Origin: DASTFP01 sp963744345
GTDB taxonomy: Bacteria > Verrucomicrobiota > Verrucomicrobiia > Chthoniobacterales > Terrimicrobiaceae
Direction of reading: 5' to 3'
Length of the DNA stretch: 64,000 bases
NCBI GenBank assembly: GCA_963744345.1
Contig: CAVUTD010000004.1
Location: 186,001-250,000, forward strand
The translations under genes and the position numbers were made by a program. Below, one piece after another: positions 35,349-43,684 of the stretch (the stretch's first letter is position 1; each line of letters begins with the position of its first letter). Below the pieces are notes generated by a model. The model was not told the DNA's origin and searched no databases. It was given only the letters and a program-made list of their open reading frames with translations.

Positions 35349-35840
35349 TTAACATTGGGCCAAGAGAGTTGACCGCACCGTGGCTAGTTCTGCTTCTTCC
35401 ATGAGAAGCGTGGTGACGGATCTTAAGCGCCGGCTGAGCAGAGAAGCCAAGCTGATGATCAACTGAACGCCGGCTTGAGGGTAGTTGTTGACAAACGTCT
35501 CAAGATCCGAGCGAGCAATCGCCCAATACTGAGCGGGCTCGATCACCATCACGGAGCACATCGTACTCACCGGATCAAATAGATCGACTTCCCCTACCCA
35601 TTCCCCTTTTCGAATCGCGCCAAGCAGAACCTCGCGCTCACCATCGCGGCGCACGGCGTGCAGCACGCCGCTAATGAGAAAGAACAGTGTTCCAGGAGAG
35701 TCGCCCTGCTTGATCAACATTTCGCCCTGCTCCGCGAAACGAAATTGTCCATAGGAACTAAGCATGCCACGGTCTTCGTCCGAAAGATCGGCGACGAGGC
35801 CGACAGCAGGAAGATAAGGCCCTTCGAAGTGCTCGCGCAT
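35349..35840 (-). CDS. cyclic nucleotide-binding domain protein, second
   Basis: This protein of about 163 residues has a CNMP-binding fold: LSSYGQFRFAEQGEMLIKQG, GTLFFLISGVLHAVRRDGER, LGAIRKGEWVGEVDLFDPVS and a helix EELATVRSTLL-like end. The cassette reads WVGEVDLFDPVSTMCSV, again without the Arg typical of cAMP binding. There is no HTH domain. The ATG at 35840 (MREHFEGPYLPAVG) is the best start seen. It is similar in build to the protein at 25.7 kb and converges with carB. Confidence 0.72.
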   Translation of the reverse strand: MREHFEGPYLPAVGLVADLSDEDRGMLSSYGQFRFAEQGEMLIKQGDSPGTLFFLISGVLHAVRRDGEREVLLGAIRKGEWVGEVDLFDPVSTMCSVMVIEPAQYWAIARSDLETFVNNYPQAGVQLIISLASLLSRRLRSVTTLLMEEAELATVRSTLLAQC

Positions 35841-36031
35841 CAGCTTCAATTTATCCAGATGTCGTCCCCGCCGCGACAACTTTCCACCACGGCCTTTCTA
35901 CATCTCGATGGTTGCAGCCGATGCTTCCTCGATGATGGAGGATCGAACGTGTGCCTCCCGGGGCGGGGAAACTTTCCTTGCCAAGGCGGTAGGGGCATGC
36001 AAAGCTACCAGGTTTAAAAAGGCGAAATACA

Positions 36032-36289
36032 ATGGCAAAAGAAGGAATCGAAGTCGACACACTCCGGCTTCACGAGAAGGACACTGGCAGCGCGGATGTT
36101 CAGATCGCGCTGCTGACCAAACGCATCAATGAGCTGACGGAACATCTCAAGGGTCATATTAAGGACCACGCATCACGGCGCGGACTTCTTAAACTCGTGG
36201 CGCAACGTCGTAGCTTGCTCGATTACTTGAAGAACACAGCCTCCGATCGCTACCAAACGGTCGTGGAGAAGCTTGGCCTGCGTAAGTAG
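36032..36289 (+). CDS. rpsO: 30S ribosomal protein S15
   Basis: This 85-residue protein has the S15 signature ADVQIALLTKRINELTEHLK, HASRRGLLKLVAQRRSLLDY and LGLRK end. It binds 16S rRNA early in small-subunit assembly. AAGGCG lies 7 bases before the ATG. It is followed by pnp, the common rpsO-pnp order in bacteria. Confidence 0.97.
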   Translation: MAKEGIEVDTLRLHEKDTGSADVQIALLTKRINELTEHLKGHIKDHASRRGLLKLVAQRRSLLDYLKNTASDRYQTVVEKLGLRK

Positions 36290-36300
36290 CGAAAGTCTCC

Positions 36301-36326
36301 AAGTCTCGTCTGGTGACGGGACTTTT
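36301..36326 (+). terminator. hairpin between rpsO and pnp
   Basis: AAGTCTCGTC (36301-36310) pairs with GACGGGACTT (36315-36324) with one G-U, around a TGGT loop, followed by TT. It could be a weak terminator behind rpsO or the processing/autoregulation hairpin known before pnp in other bacteria. Confidence 0.6.
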
Positions 36327-36378
36327 CATTAAGCCGTTCCGGCACGTTGCGCCTCGGAACGAACCCCTCTTCCACACC

Positions 36379-38502
36379 ATGTCTCAAACCGTTACGGCCA
36401 CTATCGGCCAATCCCCGATCACCATGGAAACCGGGAAACTCGCCCAGCTCGCTGACGGCGCGGTTACCATCCGTTCAGGCGAAACAATCGTTCTCGTGTC
36501 CGCCGTCTCTGCGACAACTGTCAAAGAAGGCCAGGATTTCTTTCCGCTCACCGTTGATTATCGTGAAAAGGCCGCTGCGGTAGGGAAATTCCCAGGCGGT
36601 TATTTCAAACGGGAGGGCCGTCCTTCCGAAAAAGAAATCCTCACCTGCCGCATGACCGATCGGCCGCTTCGTCCGCTCTTTCCCAGAGGTTACCTCTACG
36701 ACACTCAGATTATTGGCATACTTCTGAGCGCAGACGGCGAGCATGATCCCGACATCCTCTTCATCAACGCCGCCAGCGCAGCTCTGTGCGTTTCGGACAT
36801 CCCGTTCGCGGGCCCCGTGGGCGCCGTCCGCGTCGGTCGTATCGACGGCCAGCTTGTGGCCAATCCGATTCATAGTCAGCGTGCGTCAAGCGATCTGGAC
36901 CTCGTTTATGCGGGGACCGAACACCAGGTGATCATGATTGAAGGCGACGCTAAGGAATTGCCCGAAGAAGATTTTGTCGCCGCGCTCGCCTTCGCCCAAG
37001 ATCAAGTCGCTCATCTTATTCGCGCACAAAAAGAATTGACCGCTGCGGCGGGCAAGCCCAAGCGCCAAGCAACCTTCTTTGTCGTCCCCGACGAACTCCT
37101 TGAAATTGCCTACCGCGTGGCGGGGGATCGCATTGAAGCGGCTCTCTATACTCCTAGCAAAGTGGCCCGTCAGAAGGCTGTAGACGCACTTAGAGAAGAA
37201 GTTAGTGCCGCGATCCTCGAAGCGTTCCCTGTTGCGACAACGTTCGAGATCAGCCAGGCGTTTGACTATCTTCAGATGAAGGCGTTCCGCGTCAGTATCC
37301 TTGACAAGAAGGTTCGCCCGGACGGGCGTGGGTACGATCAGCTCCGCGCACTCAGTGCGGAGACTGGCTTGCTTCCCAGGAGTCATGGCAGTGCCCTTTT
37401 TCAGCGCGGAGAAACTCAGGCCCTCTGCCTTGCAACCCTCGCCCCCGCTGACGAAGCCCAGGAGCTTGATGGCTATACCGGCGGAGAAACCAGCAAACGA
37501 TTCATTCTGCACTATAACTTCCCTCCGTTCAGCGTCGGAGAAACAGGACGAACCGGCGGCCCCGGTCGCCGCGAGATCGGGCACGGCGCTCTTGCCGAGC
37601 GCAGCATCGCCCCGGTTGTTCCGGACGTAGCAGAATTCCCGTATGCCATCCGGATCAGCAGCGAGATCATGGAATCGAATGGCTCGACCTCGATGGCCAG
37701 CGTTTGCGCAGGCGTCCTGGCTTTAATGGATGCTGGTGTGCCCATCAGCAAACCAGTCGCGGGAATCAGCTGCGGACTGGTGACCGATTATAGCGGAGAC
37801 GTGATTTCCCGGTACGCGCTGCTCACCGATATCATTGGCAGCGAAGATTATTTCGGCGATATGGACTTCAAGCTCTGCGGCACTGAGCAAGGAATCACCG
37901 GCTTTCAACTCGATCTGAAGCTCGCGGGGATCCCGCTCAATCTGCTCGAGGAAGCCATTTTTCGCGCCCGGGACGCGCGCCTCAAGATCCTTGAGGTTAT
38001 GAGGGCCACCCTGGACGCACCCCGCACCGAGTTGAGCCCTTACGCACCACGCATCGAAACTATTCGCATCAAGCCAGACAAGATCGGCCTCTTGATCGGA
38101 CCAGGCGGCAAGACGATAAAAGGTATCGTCGCCGAAACGGGCGCTGAGATTAATATCGAAGATGACGGCTCCGTTCATATTTACTCCAACAGCGGCGAAA
38201 GCCTTAGACGAGCCAAGGAAATCATCGTTGGCATGACCAAGGAGATCACGGTCGGCGAATTGTACCAAGGCACCGTCGTCTCAACCAAGGAGTTCGGTGC
38301 CTTCGTCGAGGTTCTACCAGGAAAGGATGGACTTTGTCACATTTCCGAGCTCGCCGACTTCCGCGTCAACAAAACGGAGGACGTCGTGAAAGTCGGGGAT
38401 TCTATCTGGGTGAAATGCATCGGGGTCGACGATAAAGGACGCGTTAAGCTCAGCCGCAAAGCGGCCATGAAAGAACGGGACGCCAAAGCCTCCGCCTTCT
38501 AG
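36379..38502 (+). CDS. pnp: polyribonucleotide nucleotidyltransferase (PNPase)
   Basis: This 707-residue phosphorolytic 3'-5' exoribonuclease has two RNase PH domains (AVGKFPGGYFKREGRPSEKE near the N-terminus; LLPRSHGSALFQRGETQALC for the catalytic one), a KH domain (KIGLLIGPGGKTIKGIVAET) and an S1 domain (LYQGTVVSTKEFGAFVEVLP). The start at 36379 (MSQTVTATIGQSPI) is chosen because the upstream extension is the hairpin region. It works in RNA decay and is normally autoregulated at its leader. Intact. Confidence 0.97.
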   Translation: MSQTVTATIGQSPITMETGKLAQLADGAVTIRSGETIVLVSAVSATTVKEGQDFFPLTVDYREKAAAVGKFPGGYFKREGRPSEKEILTCRMTDRPLRPLFPRGYLYDTQIIGILLSADGEHDPDILFINAASAALCVSDIPFAGPVGAVRVGRIDGQLVANPIHSQRASSDLDLVYAGTEHQVIMIEGDAKELPEEDFVAALAFAQDQVAHLIRAQKELTAAAGKPKRQATFFVVPDELLEIAYRVAGDRIEAALYTPSKVARQKAVDALREEVSAAILEAFPVATTFEISQAFDYLQMKAFRVSILDKKVRPDGRGYDQLRALSAETGLLPRSHGSALFQRGETQALCLATLAPADEAQELDGYTGGETSKRFILHYNFPPFSVGETGRTGGPGRREIGHGALAERSIAPVVPDVAEFPYAIRISSEIMESNGSTSMASVCAGVLALMDAGVPISKPVAGISCGLVTDYSGDVISRYALLTDIIGSEDYFGDMDFKLCGTEQGITGFQLDLKLAGIPLNLLEEAIFRARDARLKILEVMRATLDAPRTELSPYAPRIETIRIKPDKIGLLIGPGGKTIKGIVAETGAEINIEDDGSVHIYSNSGESLRRAKEIIVGMTKEITVGELYQGTVVSTKEFGAFVEVLPGKDGLCHISELADFRVNKTEDVVKVGDSIWVKCIGVDDKGRVKLSRKAAMKERDAKASAF

Positions 38503-38553
38503 CGTTAGCTCAAGGATTTCTGACCTCTTCTTTCAAAACGAAAGGACATAGGG

Positions 38554-38582
38554 AAGCCCGCCCCGCAAAGGCGGGCTTTTGA
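38554..38582 (+). terminator. rho-independent terminator of pnp
   Basis: AAGCCCGCC (38554-38562) pairs perfectly with GGCGGGCTT (38570-38578) around a 7-base loop, followed by a short T run. It lies 50 bases after the pnp stop. Confidence 0.85.
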
Positions 38583-38669
38583 ATTTGGAATCCTAATTTG
38601 TGACGAGAAAGTCACAATTTGCGCCTTTGAGGAACAGATCTGGGGGCCCAGTCTCCCGCCTGCCTCATC

Positions 38670-40142
38670 ATGAAAGCGCGTTTTCTCTTCTCTCGGGTGG
38701 CGGGATTTATGGCCGTCGCAGTCTTTGGAAGTGTTTCGATAACTCCGCTGCTGGCGGGAGTGGCTCAAACGGCGCTCTCCGAATCGACCACGGTCTCGGA
38801 ATCCACCCAGGAGTCGTGGCTCGAGCAATGGTGGACGGGCAAATACGCCAGCGGCAACTGGTTTGGCGTTCGCGACACGCTCGAGGATCGCGGGCTCAAG
38901 CTTGGCGGCAGATGGATCGGGGTCTACTATGGGGTGGTCGATGGAGGCCGGCCCAATGTGCGCGGCAGTTACTTCGACGAGGAGATCAAGTTTACCGGAG
39001 AGCTCGATTTCGCCAAGCTGACGGGCTGGGAGCCTCTGGAGGGCCTGCGCGGCTTTGGGGAGGTGCGCTGGCGCGACGGGCTTAATCCCAACCTGCGGGT
39101 GGGCGCTTCGGGCAACTTCCAGCCCTCGCATTTTCAATCCGGCAAGCAGTGGCGGCTGATGACCTTCGGGCTCTCTTACACCACCCCGGAGCTCTTCGGG
39201 ATGAAGGAATTTCTGACGCTCACCGGAGGTTGGATCCAACCGCAAAAAGAATTCATCGATCAGCCGCTTTCCAAGCTTTTCGTCAACAATGCCTTTGAGA
39301 GCTCCAAAGGGGTGGGGGCCAACATCCCCTTTTCCTCGAGCTTTACCACCTGGGGAGGCACCCTCAGGATTAAACCCCTGGAGTGGTACTACGCCAAGGC
39401 CGGTCTCTTCATGTCCTATCCGGAGGCGACCTCCACCGACAATCATGGCTTGGCCTTCGAAGGCTTTGGTCCCGATCCGAGCCGCAACGGGCTCTTCTTC
39501 ATTGGCGAGACGGGATTTACTCCCAAGATAGGGGCGGCCAAGCTGCCGGGCAAATACGCCTTGGGTGGCTATTACTATGAAGAGGAAAACACTTCCTTTT
39601 TTGGCACCGACTATGACGGTCGCTACGGTCTTTACTGGCAAGTCGATCAAATGCTTTTCCGGGAGCCTTCTTCCGAAGAGCCCGCTCCCTTGGCCAAGGG
39701 TCCCTCCGATGGCAAAATGGTCGCCGAGCAAAAATCGGGCAAGTCCCTCGAAGAGCCGGCCCCGGCCAAGAAGCCCAAGCTTTCCGACCAAGGCCTCTAT
39801 CTCTTTAGCCTGTTTACCTATGCGCCGAAATACAACAACATCCTGCCCTTCTATTTTCACACCGGGCTCGTCTATAAGGGCCTTATTCCCACGCGCAACG
39901 AGGATCAACTCATGGCCGTCTTTGCCTTCGGGCAGTATAGTTTCTTTAATATCGAAGCCTTGCAGCAAAGGGGCACCGTCAATCAGCCCAACTACACCGC
40001 GGTGCTCGAAATTGACTACCGCATCCAGATCACTAAGTGGGCCTTCTTTCAGCCCTACATCCAATACATCATCCAGCCGAACGGAACCGGCGCCATCGAC
40101 AACGCCACCATTCTCGGTTTCCAAACCGGCGTCATTTTCTAA
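38670..40142 (+). CDS. oprB: carbohydrate porin, OprB family
   Basis: This 490-residue outer-membrane protein has a signal peptide (residues about 1-30) and OprB features: WWTGKYASGNWFGVRDTLED, RGLKLGGRWIGVYYGVVDGG, many alternating barrel strands (YALGGYYYEEENTSFFGTDY, YGLYWQVDQMLF) and a terminal Phe (GFQTGVIF). A Pro/Lys/Ala/Glu-rich loop at residues about 330-375 (EEPAPLAKGPSDGKMV, LEEPAPAKKPKL) replaces a barrel turn and is unusual. It lets sugars diffuse across the outer membrane. A terminator lies at each end. A long antisense frame here is an artefact of its biased codons, themselves a sign of strong expression. Confidence 0.9.
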   Translation: MKARFLFSRVAGFMAVAVFGSVSITPLLAGVAQTALSESTTVSESTQESWLEQWWTGKYASGNWFGVRDTLEDRGLKLGGRWIGVYYGVVDGGRPNVRGSYFDEEIKFTGELDFAKLTGWEPLEGLRGFGEVRWRDGLNPNLRVGASGNFQPSHFQSGKQWRLMTFGLSYTTPELFGMKEFLTLTGGWIQPQKEFIDQPLSKLFVNNAFESSKGVGANIPFSSSFTTWGGTLRIKPLEWYYAKAGLFMSYPEATSTDNHGLAFEGFGPDPSRNGLFFIGETGFTPKIGAAKLPGKYALGGYYYEEENTSFFGTDYDGRYGLYWQVDQMLFREPSSEEPAPLAKGPSDGKMVAEQKSGKSLEEPAPAKKPKLSDQGLYLFSLFTYAPKYNNILPFYFHTGLVYKGLIPTRNEDQLMAVFAFGQYSFFNIEALQQRGTVNQPNYTAVLEIDYRIQITKWAFFQPYIQYIIQPNGTGAIDNATILGFQTGVIF

Positions 40143-40167
40143 TCTTTTTTGTCTTCGCAGGAGTGAA

Positions 40168-40207
40168 AAAGCCGCTGCCGGACATCACCTTCTGGCAGCG
40201 GCTTTAG
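40168..40207 (+). terminator. rho-independent terminator of oprB
   Basis: AAAGCCGCTGCC (40168-40179) pairs perfectly with GGCAGCGGCTTT (40194-40205) across a 14-base loop. It lies 25 bases after the oprB stop. Confidence 0.85.
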
Positions 40208-40435
40208 CTCTCTCCAGCAGCAATCGAACGGACGAGAAAGCATTTGACTCAAATGCTCATTTTCCGTTCAATCGATCAGCTACCCTCATCCCATTGCGTA
40301 TGAGCGCCTCGTGCCCCCGGGTGACAGCTGTGGGTCGAGACGGGCTTAGACGATCTGGCTATCAGAAAGCTCCTGCACCCATCTAATCCGGCAACTTCGG
40401 AGCGTGGAAACAAAATAGAGTAACCCTTCTTAGAC

Positions 40436-41911
40436 ATGCCTGCTAAACTCAATACAGCAAATCTCAGTAGACTCGACCCAAAGATCCAAGTGCCGCGATA
40501 CGACCGTCAGAAAGTCGGTCAGGCCATCCTTCATGTGGGAGTTGGCGGCTTCCACCGAGCCCATCAGGCACTTTATTCAGATGATTTGCTTAACCAGGGC
40601 GAGGATGCCCAATGGGGACTCTGCGGGCTGGGGTTGCTCAAGCATGATGCCCGAATCCGAGATGTTATGCGCTCGCAGGATTGTCTTTACACTCTCGTCG
40701 AACGCAGCCTGGAAGGCGACACGGCCCGCATCATTGGTTCGATCGTCGATTTCTCGTTCGCCCCAGATGATCCACAAAAAATCCTGGAGCAAATGGCATC
40801 TCCGACGACTCGGATCGTTTCTCTGACGATCACGGAGGGCGGTTACTATATCGACCAGTCTACGGGGGAGTTAAACTCTCAACATTCAGACCTTCTCCAT
40901 GATCTCGCGCACCCGCATGAGCCCTCCTGCTCCTTCGGGTATCTGCTGGAGGCTCTTGATCGTCGCCGCTTACGCGGACTCGCGCCGTTCACTTTGATGT
41001 CTTGCGATAATATTCAAAGTAACGGTGAAGTCGCCAAGAAGATGCTGATGGCTTTTGCGGAGTTGAGGGATCCTGCGCTGAGGAATTGGATGTCCGACAA
41101 CTGCTTGTTTCCCAACAGCATGGTCGATCGCATCACGCCTGCCACCACCGACGAACATCGCAATCTGGTCCAGGAGAAGTTTGGGATTGATGATGGCTGG
41201 CCCGTGATGACGGAGTCGTTCAAGCAATGGGTCATCGAAGATCACTTTGTTCAGGGACGGCCAAAGTGGGATCAGGTGGGCGCACAGATGACCGGTGACG
41301 TGCTGCCGTACGAGAAGATGAAACTTCGCCTGCTTAACGCGAGCCATCAGGCTCTCTGTTACATTGGCATGCTTGTCGGATATCAGTTGGTCCACGAGAC
41401 GATGGAAGATTCCGACATTCGCCGGCTCGTGGAGAAGATGATGGACGACGAGGTCACCCCAATCTTGCCTGACGTTCCTGGCATCGACTTAGCAGAATAC
41501 AAGAAGACGCTCATCGAACGCTTCGCCAATCCCGCCATTCGCGATCAACTTTCGCGCATAGGAATTTATGGTTCATCAGGGATTCCCAAGTTCGTTCTGC
41601 CTTCCGTTGAGGAGCAATTAAAACGCGGAGCGCCTATCAAGTTGCTCAGTTTCACTGTGGCATCTTGGTTTCGTTATCTCAACGGGCTCGACGAATCAGG
41701 GAAAGAAATGCCGATGCTTGACCCGATGGCGCCCGCATTGCGCGACCGGGCCAAGGCAGCCGGGAAGGATGCTCGTCAACTGCTGAACATGCGTGAAGTC
41801 TTCAGCGAAGAATTGGCCAATGCGCCCGCTTTTGTCAAAGAGGTCTCCGCTACCCTGAACAGCTTTTACGCAGAAGGAGCCAGGGCGACGCTGGTCAAGA
41901 GTATTAGCTAA
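40436..41911 (+). CDS. mannitol dehydrogenase-family polyol dehydrogenase
   Basis: This 491-residue long-chain NAD-dependent polyol dehydrogenase has HVGVGGFHRAHQALYSDDLL (nucleotide-binding start), TITEGGYYIDQSTGELN, LMSCDNIQSNGEV and the catalytic KMKLRLLNASHQAL (Lys, Asn and His of the active site), then SIPKFVLPS-type GSSGIPKFVLPS. It oxidises a polyol such as mannitol, arabinitol or sorbitol to the ketose. No adjacent transporter; a sugar porin lies upstream but behind a strong terminator. Intact and of standard length. Confidence 0.9.
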   Translation: MPAKLNTANLSRLDPKIQVPRYDRQKVGQAILHVGVGGFHRAHQALYSDDLLNQGEDAQWGLCGLGLLKHDARIRDVMRSQDCLYTLVERSLEGDTARIIGSIVDFSFAPDDPQKILEQMASPTTRIVSLTITEGGYYIDQSTGELNSQHSDLLHDLAHPHEPSCSFGYLLEALDRRRLRGLAPFTLMSCDNIQSNGEVAKKMLMAFAELRDPALRNWMSDNCLFPNSMVDRITPATTDEHRNLVQEKFGIDDGWPVMTESFKQWVIEDHFVQGRPKWDQVGAQMTGDVLPYEKMKLRLLNASHQALCYIGMLVGYQLVHETMEDSDIRRLVEKMMDDEVTPILPDVPGIDLAEYKKTLIERFANPAIRDQLSRIGIYGSSGIPKFVLPSVEEQLKRGAPIKLLSFTVASWFRYLNGLDESGKEMPMLDPMAPALRDRAKAAGKDARQLLNMREVFSEELANAPAFVKEVSATLNSFYAEGARATLVKSIS

Positions 41912-42430
41912 GCGCTCTGATACCACTGTCACGCCAACGCGGCCTAGGTTCATGAGGCGGCTGTGTCAACTGCCTTTAAGCGAAAACGTCTCCAAGAGGC
42001 TTTTACTCTAGAAATCAGCCCTAAACAGGTGGGGCTTTTATTCATGCGGCTGGGCAACTCCGCTCGCGGCACCAGCAGCAATGAAACTCACCGTTAAAGA
42101 ACTCCCCGGCAAGTCTTCTACTCCCTGGACGGTCGCCGTGCCCAAGATGCTCACACAAACCAAGGGTGTGAGGAAGTTTTTTTAGTCTCGGGAGGTGCTC
42201 TTGATTATACTCAGCCGGGTCTATCGACCGGCTGTTTTCCATTTTCTCGCGCGTAATCCAAAAACCCGTCGATCGGCTGATTGCCGTAAATCCCGGCGAG
42301 CTCATGTCCATTTGTGTAAACCAAACGCCGAACTCTATCGAGTTGTCTGCTTCTTTAGGCATCTCCAGGGCCATACGCTTGTCGTGGTAAGAGGCAACAA
42401 TTCTTTCGGAAGGGGCGAGGGCCGCCCGCC
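41912..42430. other. gap between dehydrogenase and IS21 region
   Basis: A plus-strand 34-codon reading (42079-42186, MKLTVKELPGKSSTPWTVAV, ending RKFF) resembles the first residues of a recombinase or hypothetical protein and ends at a stop; it is followed by the hairpin at 42212-42238. A minus-strand frame 42042-42434 reads protein-like in its middle (MALEMPKEADNSIEFGVWFT) but has no recognised domain. Neither is a confident gene. Confidence 0.35.
42212..42238 (+). terminator. hairpin with T run
   Basis: CAGCCGG (42212-42218) pairs with CCGGCTG (42228-42234), 9-base loop, followed by TTTT. It suits a plus-strand terminator behind the short reading at 42079-42186 or a late terminator for the polyol dehydrogenase. 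Confidence 0.6.
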
Positions 42431-42607
42431 TCATGGGGCCGGAGGGTCAAGGGGCGCGGGAGTCGTCGCGGGAGCCGCCGGAGCCGCAGCCGGGGTTGGT
42501 GACGGTGTCGCGGCCGAAGGTGGTGTTTGCGCCGAGCGATCGCAACTCGCCAGCAATGCGAGGGAAGCGAGACTTGGGAAAGCGAAGCGTCGAAGTTTGA
42601 TGTTCAT
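42431..42607 (-). CDS. small Pro/Ala-rich lipoprotein
   Basis: This 58-residue reading starts MNIKLRRFAFPSLASLALLA with a lipobox LLASC, followed by DRSAQTPPSAATPSPTPAAA and a Pro/Ala tail. The signal peptide is convincing; the mature part is a short flexible chain, so it may be a truncated lipoprotein. No paralogue in the window. The element at 42682 begins just upstream. Confidence 0.45.
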   Translation of the reverse strand: MNIKLRRFAFPSLASLALLASCDRSAQTPPSAATPSPTPAAAPAAPATTPAPLDPPAP

Positions 42608-42898
42608 AATCCGCATATCGGGGGCCACCTCCTTCGCAGGGGTAAGGGAGACAACGGATCGAGCTATCGGTCAATTTCCAATGTCAGCGGTCGGATCAAA
42701 GTGCATCACTCAGGGTCGAATCAAAATGCACCACCTGGACGACGGTTTTCTAAGTGGATTTCGGTAGTGGTTGCAAGGGTGAAGTGGTTATGGGCGGCGA
42801 GAGCCGCGTTTTTTCAGCCGGAGGCTGCTAATTGTTCCCCTTAGAGGAAGGGTTTGGGGAACCGTGGTTCCCCAAGTCGTTGGATCAAATCAAATCAC

Positions 42899-43684
42899 TT
42901 ATTTTGTCATTTGATGCGCTGGGGAGGATTTGGGCTTGGGCGATGTGCGTTGGTTGGCGCTTTCCTGGAGCCGGTAACTGCGTCCGGTTATCGCGATGAC
43001 TTCGGCGCGATGGAGCAGTCGGTCCAGGATGGCGCTGGCGGCAGGCACGTCGCTCAGGAGCTTTCCCCATTCTTCGATGGGACGATTGGAAGTCATCAGG
43101 GTGGAGCGGTTTTCATAGCGACGCATGATGATCTCCAGGAGGATTTCGCCGCTTTTTGGCGGCAGGATCTTGAGTCCCATGTCATCAATGATGAGGAGAT
43201 CGGGCTTGAGATATTTTCCCAACAGGCGGCTCTCGCCGGCTTGGGTTGCCTCGAGGGAAAGCTCGCGCACAAGGTCGAACACTGAACGGTAGAGCACCAG
43301 GAAACCGGCCTTGATCGCTTCGATTCCAATGGCTTGAGCGAGATGACTCTTTCCCACCCCGGGCGGGCCGACAAGGAGCGCGTCGCGCTGCTGGCGGATA
43401 AAGTGACAGGCGGCCAGTTCGTAGATCTGCACGCGATCGATGCAAGCATTGAAGGCGAAGTCGAAGTTGTCCAGAGAGCGGATCTCGCGGAAGTCGGCGG
43501 CTTTCTGGCGCCGGGCGATTGTGCGCTGCTCTCGCACGTTGATTTCGTCCTGGAAAACGAGTTCCAGGAATTGGTGGTAGGGAAGCCTGCCGGCTTCGGC
43601 TTCATTGAGGCGCAACTCGAGCGTGCTAAGCAGTCCCGAGAGACGCAGTCGGTGCGCATATTTTTTGAGGGTGTTGTTGGTCAT
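42899..43684 (-). CDS. istB: IS21-family helper ATPase IstB
   Basis: This 261-residue AAA-type ATPase has Walker A LLVGPPGVGKSHLAQAIG, Walker B DLLIIDDMGLK and the sensor region STLMTSNRPIEEWGKLL. It assembles on DNA and stimulates the IstA transposase. Its start overlaps the 3' end of istA by 59 bases, the coupled arrangement usual in this family. Intact. Confidence 0.93.
   Translation of the reverse strand: MTNNTLKKYAHRLRLSGLLSTLELRLNEAEAGRLPYHQFLELVFQDEINVREQRTIARRQKAADFREIRSLDNFDFAFNACIDRVQIYELAACHFIRQQRDALLVGPPGVGKSHLAQAIGIEAIKAGFLVLYRSVFDLVRELSLEATQAGESRLLGKYLKPDLLIIDDMGLKILPPKSGEILLEIIMRRYENRSTLMTSNRPIEEWGKLLSDVPAASAILDRLLHRAEVIAITGRSYRLQESANQRTSPKPKSSPAHQMTK

Noticed and set aside
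38505..40124. 539-codon open frame antisense to the OprB porin gene
   Set aside because: It mirrors the biased codon use of the porin; no domain, Gly/Leu/Arg-rich, and the plus-strand gene has signal peptide, barrel end and terminators.
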